A DNA stretch of 64,000 bases from AM-0621 sp964573505 (lineage in GTDB: Bacteria > Planctomycetota > Planctomycetia > Planctomycetales > Planctomycetaceae): contig CAZNMS010000002.1 in assembly GCA_964573505.1 (NCBI GenBank), positions 1 through 64,000 of the forward strand, in the 5' to 3' direction. This document shows, piece by piece, positions 15,051 to 27,000 of the stretch. Position 1 is the first letter of the stretch. Each line of letters starts with the position of its first letter. The notes beneath the pieces are model-generated. The model did not search any database. It saw nothing but the letters and a program-made list of their open reading frames with translations, and had not been told where the DNA came from. A program made the position numbers and the translations under genes.

Positions 15051-18000
15051 TTCGTTGCGACTCCGTTGCCTCGCACGGTGAGAGCTACTTGTCCGTTCGG
15101 CGCTGTGACCGGCGAGGTGAGGACGATGTGTCCGCGATCGGCAGTCAGAGCGACGTTGCCTTGCTGCGAGAGCACGGCGGCTGTTGTTGTGAGGTTGCCG
15201 GTTGAAGTTGCCGAGATGTCGCCGAGCGATGTGAGACCGATGACTTCGTCGACGGTCGTGATCGCGAGCGGTTGAGCATTGTTGAGTCGCAAGCCGTTCT
15301 TAGTGGCGACGCTTCCGGCAAAGTCGCTGATGCGGTTGTTGAGCGACGTCAGATTCACGGCGCTGCCGGCTGTCACCGCGAGTCGATTCTCGATGATGCT
15401 GCCGTTCGTGCCGTCGATGCTCGCGCCCGTCATGAGATGCAGCGTCGTCGCGTACTGCGGAGCGACTTGATTGCTAAGCGTGATCGTGCCCGAAGCAGAT
15501 CCGGCGTCGCTGCGTCCGATGCGGATCGTCGCGGCGTTGATGCGGTCCAATTCGGCGGCACTGATGTCGAGTGAACCGGCAGTGTTCGCTTTGCTGCCGA
15601 CGCCGATCTTCTGATTGGCAGTGCTCGTTGCGAGCGTGACTGAATGGCCGACGGCTTCGATGACTCCGGCGAGTTCGATTTCGTCAGCAGCGAAGACGTG
15701 CGAGCGAGCAGTCGATGACGTTGAGCGGATCGTTGCTCCGGCGAGCACGTTGATGCTGCTGTCGACGCCGCTGATGCTGAGATTGAGCGTGCCGCCCGCG
15801 ACGATGTCTGCTGCGGCAGCAGTGTTCATGACTTTGATCTCGCGAGCGGAGGCGACGCCGCGTGCGGTGATTGTGAGATCGCCGCTTGCCGAGAGTCCCG
15901 TCACTGCGTCGACGGTGCCGACTTCGAAACCGGTCTCGTTATGGAAGCTGACATTTCCGTTAGTGGCTTTGAGTGCGACGGCTCCCGTCACGAGGTTGCT
16001 CGGGTTCGTGAGGTCGATGCTGCCGCCGGCTTCAACGGCGAGATGCCGGGCTTGCAAGCCGCCCGTTTGAGTGACGTTGCCCTTTGCTCGCAGATGCAGG
16101 TTCGTGACTTTGTTGGCGTCGAGTGAAACTTGCTCGACGCGGATGTTGTTCGCGGCCGCGCCGTCGTTGCGTCCGATGTTGAGCGTCGTCGCGGTGATGC
16201 GATCGAGTTCGGCGTCGGTCAGTTCGAGCGTCTCAGCAATGTTGTTGGTGCTTGCACCGAGAACGATTGCGTCGCTGAGTTCTGCCGCACGAAGAGTGAT
16301 CGTTGCGGCGGTCAATGCTCGCGGAGCAAGCAGTTCGAGATCATCGGCAGTGATGAGCACGAATCCCTTCGACGCGATCGTGCCGTTCTTCGAGACTGTC
16401 ACCGTGCGATCGTCAGCGGGCAGAGTGATTGTCACTCCGAGATCGCCGCTGATGCTGCCGGTGACTCGCACGTTGTCGGTCGCGTCGGTGATCGAGACGG
16501 ATTCAGCGGCGGTGATCGTGCCGTCGATGCAGATGCCGCAGAGCTTTGCTTCGGTCGGGTCGGCGGCTCCGTTTGTGAGCGTCACGCTGCCGCGATCCGA
16601 GAGCACTCGACCGCCGGCTTGCACGGTGAGCTGATCTCCGGATGTCAGAAGAATTGCACTGTTGCTGCTGATGGAGCCGGTGCTCGCAACGGTCAGCGCG
16701 TCGAAGCGCGTGCGGTCGATTGATGTGAGATTCACTCCGAACGGTGCGGTGACGGTGCCAGTGACGGCGATCAAGCCGGGAGCACTCGCGGTGATGCGAT
16801 CGGTTGCGGCGACTCCGGCGAGTCCGTCGACGGGGCCGAGATTGAGTCCGAGTGCATCGAAGATTTGAACGCTCGCAGCGCGGCGCGTTCCGGCATTCGC
16901 GGCGAACGTGCCGATGTCGTTGTTGCCGGTCAGCGTTGCCGATCCGCCGGCAGTGACCGCGAGATTCTGCACGACCAATTGGCCGGTCGTTGCGACGACG
17001 TCAGCGCCGCTCTTGAGATGCAGAACGGGGATCTCGGTCGGGGCGATGAGGCCGCTGACAGTGAGGTTGCTCGTTGCATCGGCGCGACCGAGTTCGACGG
17101 TCGCGGCAGTGATGCGATTGAGCTCGGCATTTGAAATTTCAAATGTTTGAATTGCGGAATTCGTTCCGCTGCCGCCGAGCACGTAGCTGTCATTGGTATG
17201 AGCGGCTCGCAGTATGACTCGACCATTGCGGGCCATCAGCGTGCCTTGCAGGTCGAGCTCATCGACTTCAATGGTGTGAACCGTTTGCTTGTCGGCAGAG
17301 GCCGACTTGATGAGTGCGTTCTTGCTGACGGTGAAGGTCGCGTCGTCGCCAGTGACGAGCACGGTGATGCTGCCGAGCGCGAAGAGGTCGTTTGTCGCAC
17401 TGGTGTTGAAGAGCGTGACGTCTTTGTCGGCACCGGATGCGTTCGCGGTCAGACGGACGTTGCCCCCGGCAGAGATACCGTTGACGAGATCCACTCGGGC
17501 GATGTCGAACGCGACGTTGCTCACGAAGTCGATGTGACCGGCATCCGTTCTCAGCGCGAGGCGACCGGCAACCGAGTTGTCGTTGCGATTGAGAGTGACG
17601 TTCTTGCCGGCTTCGATCGCGAGATTCTTTGCGGTGACTCCGGCGGACTGAGTGACGTTGCCGCCGGTGAGCAGATGCAATGTCGGCGAGATCATGCTGA
17701 CGTTGCTTTCGATCGTGATGTCGCCGGAAGCGAGCGAGTCTTTGCGACCGATGCGGACGGCGTTTGCGACGAGTCGATCGAGTTCGGCGTCTGAGAGTTC
17801 GAGTGTGTCAGCGCGGTTCTGCGTTGCTGCTCCGAGAACGATGCGCTCGTCGGTTTCGGCGGTTTGCAGTGCGATGCCGGTTGCAGTGACTTGCGAGCCA
17901 GTGAGCAGTTCAATGTCGTCGGCGACGATCGTCAGCATGTTGGCCGCGCTGAGCTTCGCGTTGTTGTTGAGCTTGAAGAGTTGATCGTCTCCCGGTTGCA

Positions 18001-21000
18001 CGATCGTCAGCGAGTCGCCCGCGATGGCCGTTCCGTTGAAGGTCATTGCGCCACTGTTATCAGTGAGGACGATGTTCGCTCCGGCTGTCATTGCTCCGGC
18101 GAAGACCGCACTCGATATAATGGTCGGGTCAGCGTCCGTTGTGCCGGTCGTAATGTTGATGTTTTTGGCGGCAGTGAGGGTCACGTTGGATTGGAACGTG
18201 AGGTCGTCGCCGATTGAGAAACTGATTGAGTCGCCGGTTGATTGGATGCTGACTCCGGCATTCACGATGAGGTCGTCGGCGTCGGTTGAGCGGTCGCGAC
18301 TCGTGAGCGAGATCGCTCCGGAGGCGATGATGTTGCGACGCACGGTGAAAGCGTTTTGCGTGCTGACGGTGATTGAGCCGTTTGCAGTGATGCCGCTCAG
18401 AGTGTCGGCGTCTCCGATTGACAGAATGCTTTGATCAACGAGATCGAGCGAGCCTGCGCCGTCGAGGCCGACCTTTGCGGCGAGCGTGCCGATTTGATTC
18501 GCGGCGTTTGTCAGCGTTGCGTTGTCTCCCGTTGTCAGCGCGAGATTGGCGACGACGACGTTGCTGTTCGCTCCGTTGATGTTGCCGCCGGTCTTGAGGT
18601 GCAGCGTGCTGACGAACTGCGGACTGACGTTGCCGTTGAAGGTGATGTTGCCCGACGGCTTCTCGTCGTAGCGACCGAGATCGAGGTTGCGGGCGACGAT
18701 GCGATCAAGCTCGGAGTCGTTGAGGTCGAGGCACAGTGCTGGATCGATCGAAACGCTGCGGCCTAATTGCAGCGCGACGTTTGCGGAGAACGGTTGCAGG
18801 ATGACTCGTTGACCGACCGCGAGGATGTCGCCGTCGAGATTCATGTTGTCGGCGCTGATGGTGTGAACGAGGCCCGTGCGGTTCGGGACGAGCGGGTCTT
18901 TTGATTCGAGACGCGCGTCGGTCTGCATCGTGAAGCGCGCTTCGGCACCTTGCAGCGTGATCGTGATTTCGTCGCGGGCGAAGATGTCGCTGAGCGGCAA
19001 GCTGTTTGTCACGACGAGATCTTGATCGCCCTCTTGTGGAGCAATTGTGACATCGACGTCTCCGCCGCCGGCGAAGATGCCGGCTTGCCCGTCGACGGTG
19101 CCGATCGACAAACCGTTGTTGTTGCCGAAGCTGACGAAGCCGTAGTCGCTATGCAGTGCGAGCGTTTGATCGACGCTGTTGCTCAGCAGCGGCAGGTTGA
19201 CGGTGAGATCAGCGATCGCGCCGAAGTGACGCACTTGCAGCGGTGCGGTCTGCGTGATCGTCTCACCGGCGAAGAGATGCAGAGTCGGCACCTTTGCGGG
19301 ATCAAGCGTGACGTCGCCGACGAAGACGATGTTGCCGGTCTCGCCGTTGTGATCGCCGTCGATGATCGCGGCGGGAGCAACGGGATCGGTCGATGTGCGG
19401 TTCGTCTGCGTCTTGCGTCCGATGCGCAGAGTGGTCGCGGTGATGCGATCGAGTTCGTCGTCGGAGATTTCGAGGATGTCCGCGTGCTCGTCGCTGAGCG
19501 CGCCGAGCCATATGTCGCGGCCGGTTGTGTAATTCTTAATGCTCGTGAGCGGACTGACGATCGTCGCGTTGCCGTGCAGGTCGAACTCGTCGATATCGAG
19601 GATGAGTTCGCGCCCGGCGGTGACGGGAGCGGTGCTCGTAAAGCTGTCGGCGTTGCGGACGTTGATGTCTCGACCGGCAGTGACGTGCGACGTGATGCTG
19701 ATCGCGCTGAAGTCGTTGATGTCGAAGTCGCCGAGCACTTTCAGGTTGCCGTTGATGTCGAGCAGATCGCTGTCGTCGGTGCCGGCACGGCTTGCTCGCA
19801 GTTCAAGGTTCGTGAGTCCGCGAGCGAGAACTTCGTCGGCCGCGCGATCACTGACGACGGTCAGATGATCGTTGCCGGCTCCGGGTTCTTCTTCGCTCGT
19901 CAGTGCGGCGTCGTTTGTCGCGAGGTCGATATGCAACGTCGTGACGTCGTAGAGGCTGAGCGGGCTCATCTCGATGCCGTTGCTCGTGCCACTGAAGCGG
20001 ACGGCGGCGACTTCGTCTTCAACGGTGCTCGTGAGCGCGACGTCGTCGACACTGTTCGGCGTTGTGATTGTGAAGTCGGCGATGCCGGACAGTGCGAGCG
20101 TTTCGATGCTGCTGAAGTTGATCTCGCGAGAACCGAATTCGCCGGTGATGAGATACGTGCCGGAGCCGAATGTTGTGCCGCTCGGCAAGTACGTCAGAGC
20201 GTTGATTGCACCGCGACCTTGCAGCCGCAGTTTGTCGCCGGGAGCCGTTGTTGGTGCTTCGCCGTCGATGACGAGCTTGCCGGTCGGGACCGGGTTGCCG
20301 TTGATGTAGTCGACGGTCAGTTGATCGCTCTCGATGTCGAGTTCGAGATGCAGCGTGTCGGACTCGATGTTCGTCGCATGCACGACGGCGTTGTCTTCGC
20401 GGCTGATCTCGACGCCGTTGAGTTCCTTCTGCAGCAGCATCGTGTTGGCGGCGGCGGTGCCGTGATACGTGAGGCGGTCAAAGTCGGAGTCGTCGCCGAG
20501 ATCAATGTTCGCGGTCGCGTTTGCGGAGTTCGTGCGGAGATCGACGACGTCCGCACCCGTCTGCGTATTGAGATTGAGCGTGCTGAAGAGCGCGTCGCTC
20601 GTGACGGTGTCATTTTCGTTACCCGTGTCGATCATCGCCGTGCCGAAGTGGCCGTGAATTGTGACGCTGTCTGCGCCGGTGTCGGTCGTCATTTCGAGCG
20701 TTGTGATGTCGGCGCTGAGAAGCACGGTGTCGTTTTCGCTACCCGTATAGATGAAGGCTGCGCCGTGTGCGCCGTAAACGGTGAGCTGATCAATGCCGTC
20801 CTCAGTCGTGACGAAGAGCGTTGTGATCGAGCCATTAACGAGGACTGTGTCATCATCAGCTTCGGTGATGGCATAGAAGATGTCGGCGCGGCCGGTTTGT
20901 GTGATGCGATCATCACCAGTCCCAGTGAGCACGGAGAGATTGCCGACGTCGGCATTCACGGTGACGTCGTCGTCGCCAATGCCGGTTTGAATTTGGAGAA

Positions 21001-24000
21001 CGGTGCCGACATCGGCGATCGTGCTTTCGCTGCCTTCGAGGTCAACGACCGAGACGGTGTCGTTTCCATTCCCCTCGCTGCTGCCTTCGGCCCAATCGGC
21101 AAGAAGGGCGAAGAAACCGACGTCGTAGAAGCTCACCGGAGTCAGCGAAACGTCGTTGCTTGTGCCGGTAACGCGAATGGCGGGAACGGCGTCTTCAATC
21201 GTGCTCGTCAGCGCGACGGCATCGACGCTGTTGGGTGTGTATGCGAGGAACTGATCAACGCCGGCAACCGAGAGATTCTCGATGTTTGAGAACTCAATCC
21301 GCCGTTGGCCGAAGTCACCGAAGACGATGAACTGTCCCGTACCGAATGTCTGCGAATCCGGGATGTAATCGACGAGATCAATTTCATCGCGGCCTTGAAT
21401 GCGCAGCTTGTCGGCGAGGGACGTTGAGGGGTTCTCGCCGTTGACGATCAGCTTGCCCGTCGGGATTGGGTTGCCGTTGATGTAGTCGACGGTGAGCGTG
21501 TCGGCGGCGCTGTCGAGGTCGAGCGTCACTGTGTCGGCTTCGAAGTGGACGGCGTAGACGATGGTCTCGTCGTCGCGAGCGATCTCGAGTCCGTCGACTT
21601 CGGCTTCTTCGCCCGTGCGGCGGTAGAGCACGTCGTTGTTGGCGTCGGTTCCATGGAACGTGAGGTAGTCGTGCGCGGAGTCGTCACCGAGGTCGATGTT
21701 GGCGATCGCTCCGGCGGCGGTTGTGCGGAGATCGACGGAGTCAGCTCCGGTGTTTGTCGTCAGCGCGAGACGCGTGAACTCAGCGTCGATTGCGACAGTG
21801 TCGTCTTCCGTGCCGGTCTCGATCGTCAGCACGTCCATTGAGCCGTTGATGAGGATCTGATCGGCACCGGCTCCGGTGTCCGCGACGATCAACAGCGAGC
21901 TGCCGTTGATGCTGACGGAGTCGTTGCCCGCTTGAGTGTCGAGATGCAGCGAGCCGAGATTCGCGTTGATGCTGACAGTGTCCGCTTCGCTGCCGGTGTC
22001 GATTGTCACCGCACTCAGCTCGTTGACGATCGAGAGGATGTCGGTGCCCGTGCCCGTTGTGAGATCGAGCGTTGTGATGGCGGCGTTGAAGGTCACGAAG
22101 TCCGAATCGTCGCCCATCGTGACGTCAGCAGTTTGAGTCGTCGCGAAGTATCCGAGGGCGTCGCTGCCGGTTCCGGCGTCGAGCGTCAGATTGGTCAACG
22201 TGCCTTGAAGAGTGATCGAGTCAGCGCCATCGCCGGTGTTGAGGACGATCGTTGTTGCTGTGACGTCGATCGTTGTGAAATCGTCGCCGGTGCCGGTCGT
22301 CACATTCAGCGTTGTGTAGTTGCCGGAGATCGTGAGGGAGTCGTCGCGGTCTCCCGAGTCGAGAGTCAGTGTGCCGTGCGTGCCCGAGAGCGTGATGACG
22401 TCAGTTTCTTCGCCGGTTTGCAGAGTGCTCGTCGTTGTTTGGCCGGAGAGCGAGACAACGTCGATTCCGTTGCCGCTATCGAGTTGCAGCGTGCCGATGT
22501 TGGCCGCAAGTTGCAGGTTGTTTGATCCGTTGCCGGCGTTGAGCGTGACCGCATCGGCGTCACCGACTTCTGTGAAGGCATCGTCGCCGGTGCCGAGATC
22601 AATCGTCAGCGCGCCGTGATCGCCGCTGATTTGCAGAGAGTCGTCGCCGCCGAAGGTCGAGATCGAGCCGCTTGTGATCGCGCCTCGAATGTCGATCAAG
22701 TCGATGCCGTCGCCTTCGTCGTTGTCGTCGGTTGTGAGCGCGAACGAGTTCGCGGTGACGCCGAACGTCATCGAGTCCGCACCGGAGCCGGTGTTGATCG
22801 TTGCTGCTCCGAGCGTGCCGAAGACGGTCAGCGCGTCGCTGCCGTTGCCGCCGAGCAGCGTTGTGTTCGTCGAGACGAACGGCAGTGGCGGACGTTGCGG
22901 TTGCGACTGAGGGTTCTCGGGGTCATCCGGGAGGATGAGGATGATTTCATCGGGGTCGTGACCGAGCGTTGTGAAATCGTCGCCGTCGCCGAGATCAATC
23001 GAGAGCGTTGTGTGCGTGCCGTCGAGCGTCAGTTGATCGTTGCCGTTACCGGCGTTGATCGTCAGCGAGGCCGAGTTGCTGTTGATGATGAGCACGTCGT
23101 CTCCGTCACCGGAATCGAGCGTTGCTGTGCCGAGCGTTGCGTAGACATCGAGAGTGTCGATACCCGCGCCGGTCGAGATGCTGAGCACGGTCTTTGAAGC
23201 GGCGATCGTCGGGCCGCCTTCTTCGCCGTCAGTGATGTTGAGAGCGTCGTTGCCGCTTGCCGCGTTGACGGTGTCGTTCGTTGCGAGGTCGAGAGAGAGC
23301 GTGCCGACGTTGACCATTCGCAGGTCGGTCATCGCGATGCCGCCGCTGTCGCCCGTTAGCAGCAGTCCGTCTTGCGAACGAACCTTTGCCCCGACGAGAT
23401 CGACGTTGTCGACGCTTGCCGGTGTCGTGACGGTGAGAGTGGTGATGGTGTCGAGCGTTGCCGCTGCGATGTGCGTGAAGTCGAGAGTGCGAGCCCCGAA
23501 CGCTCCATTCAACGTGAGCTTGCCGGCATCAGTGACTCCGAACGTCGGCGAGTAGGACGCAGACGAAACCGCCCCCGCTCCGATCAACGAAAAATCATCG
23601 TTACTGAAGCCGTTTGAATCGGCGTCGCCGACGAGCGTCAGTCCGCCACTGGGCAAAGCCGTGCCGTTCGTGAAGTCGACCGTCAGCGCGTCTGTGCCGT
23701 CAGCAAGATGCAGCGTGAAGGCGTCGTCTTCGGCGTTGAGGAAGTGCAGCGCGGTTGCGTCGGCTCGGGTCAGCAAGAGGCCGACGGGCGCGTCAGCTTC
23801 ATCGACTTCGACAGAGAGCGTCAGCGCATTCGGCGCGGCATTGGCGTTGAGCGTGAAGCTGTCGACGTCGGCGTCAGTTCCGAGATCAATCGTTGCGGTT
23901 GCAGAAGCTGAGGTCGTTGTGAGCGAGACGGCGTCGGAGCCGGTGCCGGTCTCGAGATGCAGCGTGCTGAAGCTGATGTTGAGCGCGACAACGTTGTCTC

Positions 24001-27000
24001 CGGCAGCCGATGTGAGGTCGTAGCTCGTCGCACTGCCGCTGACCGTCAGGCTGTCGAAGCCGGTGCCGGTATCGACAACGACCGTCTTTGACGCCGTGCT
24101 GAGCGTGACGCCGTCGGTGTCGTCGCCGGTTGAGATGTTGATTGAGGTATGCGTGCCGTCGACCGTCACTGTGTCGGTCAACTTGCCCGTTGTGATTTCG
24201 AGCTGCGAGCTGCTGCCGGTTGCGGTCAATGTGTCGTCGCCGTCGCCCGTCGTGAGCGTTGCGTTCGCATAGTCGCCGGTGAGGTTGATGAGGTTGTCAC
24301 CGTTGCCGCCGTCGATCGTCAGCGTCGTTGCACTGCCGGTGAGAGTGACAGTGTCGTGCCCTTCTCCACTGTCGATGCTCAGCGTTGTGATCTCGCCGTC
24401 GACGATGATCGTGTCTGCCCCGCCGTTCGTCGTGATGTCGAGCTTGCTGGCTGTGACATCGGTGAAGGTCAGCGAATCATTCTCTTCGTTCGACTGAATC
24501 AGCAGCTCGTTGAAGGAACCGGTTGCAGTCAGCGTCAGCTTGCCCGTTCCGGCGTCGATGCCGATGTCGGCACCGGAAGCTGCGATCGTCAGCGTCTCGT
24601 CGGCGACGATGTTGACGATGTCATTTCCATTACCCGCGCCGACAGTGTCGTTCGTCGCGATGTCGAGCAAGAAGTAGCTGACTCCGTAGAACGTCAGTGA
24701 CTCGAACGCGACGCCGTCACTGTTGCCGCTGACGAGTACGGCGGATTCGCCCTCGAAACTAAGCGGTGTGATCGTGACATCGTCGGCACTGCCGAGCGTG
24801 CGGAGCATCGCTGACGGCACGTTCGAGACGATCGTCGGTTCGAGGCCGGTGAAGCTGATGACGCGCTGATAGCCCGCGCCGTTGAAGTAGAGCGTGCCGT
24901 TGCCGAACGTGTTGCGGTCGGGTTCGTAGACCGTCGAGATCACTCGACCGAAGGCGTCGACCGCGAGGATGTCGCCGGTCGCCGTTGATTGGCCGCCGCC
25001 GTGAACGGTGAGTCCGCCGGCGGGAATGGCGATGCCGTCGGTGAAGTCGACTTGCAGGAAGTCGTCGCCGTCGCCGAGATCGACGATGAGTTCGTCGTCG
25101 GTGACGTTGTCGACGTTCATCGTCGTGCCGTCAGTGCGATTGAACTGCAAGCCGCGATCGCCTTCGTTGCTGATCGTGACGGTGTTGCCGCCCGATGTGC
25201 CGAGCACCGTCAAGGTGTCGTCGGCATCGTCGTCACCGAGATCAACATTGAGGACGGCGTTCTTCGAGTCGGTGCCGATCGTGACGTTGTCTTGCCCGTC
25301 GCCGGTTTCGAGATCGAGCTGCGTGAACGTGCCGACGACGGAGACGTCGTCCGTTGCGTCGTCGTTGCCGGTAGTAATTGTGACAGTGCCGAGATCGCCG
25401 CTGAGGTTGATGTCGGCGGCTCCCGTTCCCGTGCTGACGGTGACGGTCGTCGCATTGCCGCTGAAGCTGATGTCGTCGTTGCCCGAGCCNNNNNNNNNNN
25501 NNNNNNNNNNNNNNNNNNNNNNNNNNNNNNNNNNNNNNNNNNNNNNNNNNNNNNNNNNNNNNNNNNNNNNNNNNNNNNNNNNNNNNNNNTGATGTCGTCG
25601 TTGCCCGAGCCGGTTTCGATTTCGAGCTGATCGAGGTTCGTGAAGTTGATCGGAGTGTCGCCGAGTCCGGTGATCTTGTTGGCGGTGATCGTGATCGTCT
25701 CGCCGTTCGTTTCGGTGCTGTTATCGAGCACGAGCACGTCGCTGCCGGTCGTGCTGCCGTCGATCGTGAGGGTCTGCAGATTGGCGAAGTAGATCGGGGG
25801 GCTCGTCTCTTCGTCGTTGCTCTGAGTGAGCATGCCGGAACCGAGATCGAGACTGATTGTGCCGCCGTCTTCTCCCGCGCTGGTGACAAGATTCACCGGC
25901 GAGTCGACGCGTACCTCTTCAACGAGCATGACGTGCTCGCGATAGGTCTCGACGCCGTTCTGAGTGATGACGAGCTCTTCGCCGTCCATATAGATCGAGA
26001 CGTCGGAGCCTTCCGGCAGATTCGCGAGGTTCAAGTCGTCGGGGATGCCGAAGCCGAAGTCGTTGCCGTTGAGCACGTCGACAACGCGGAACTCGACGCC
26101 GCCAATGGTGTGATAGGAACGCAGCGGATAGTTCGCGAACTGGCCCGTCATGCGGTCGGTGCCGTCATTGAAGATGAGCGCGAAGTTCGACGACCGCGTG
26201 CCGTTGAGAGTGAGCGTTGCTCCGGTTTCGATCGCGACGGTGCCGGTGACGTTGAGCACGTCGTAAGAGGACGAGTTGATGTCGGCGGAGTAGTTCGTGC
26301 GGGCTCGCAGCAAGAGGCTGCCGGTATTGAGCGTCGTTGTGGCGCTCGGTGCTCCGGCGATGCGGAAGTCGCCGCTGATGTCCCACAAATCGGCGCTGAT
26401 GATGCCGGGTGTAACAACGATGTCATCGCCCGCGATCAGCCGGATCTCGTTGAGCGAGTCGGTATTGCCCGCGATCGACTTGCTCGAAACGGTGACGTCA
26501 CCCGCGAACGATTCGAGGGTTACGTGCCCGTTCGCTTTGTAGTTGCCGCTCAGAGTGAGGTCGTTGTGCGAATGGATTTCGACGAAGCCGCCACTGGTGT
26601 TGACGGTGATGTCGGTCGGCAAGTTGTAAATGTTATTACCGTAAGTCACCGAGAGGCCGCGATAGATGTCGGGCGTTACATCGAGATGAATGTCGCCGAG
26701 TGCGGAGAGCGACAAGATGCCGAGTGCTCCGGTCGTCGGTCGCGGGTTATCGGCGAGCGTCAGATTGCCGCCGAGGAACGTGCCGTTCGGATCAATGACG
26801 CCGAGCGATGACGCATAGACGCGATCGGCGACCCACTCGGGCACCGTGACGTCTTCGCCCTGCGCGAAGGTGAGAATGCCGAGCGGGCTGCTGAGTGCGG
26901 GGTTGTATGAGCCGAGTGCCACTTGCCCTTGCGCGATCAGCGTCAAGCTGTTGACGACTTCGGGCATCGTTGTGTCGGTGATGTCGACCGTCGCACCGGA

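Noticed and set aside
18950..21289. 779-residue open frame on the plus strand
   Set aside because: It is fully antisense to the giant gene. Its composition (R, D, V, A, E repeats) mirrors the Asp/Thr/Gly codons of the repeats on the other strand, and it has no domain pattern or ribosome site.
14486..25213. Separate 3,575-residue gene downstream of a separate 8,905-residue gene
   Set aside because: The break lies at the N gap. The part of the long frame between the gap and the stop at 25210 is Arg/Thr/Ser-rich nonsense, while the other frame continues the repeat pattern right up to the gap. One gene explains both.
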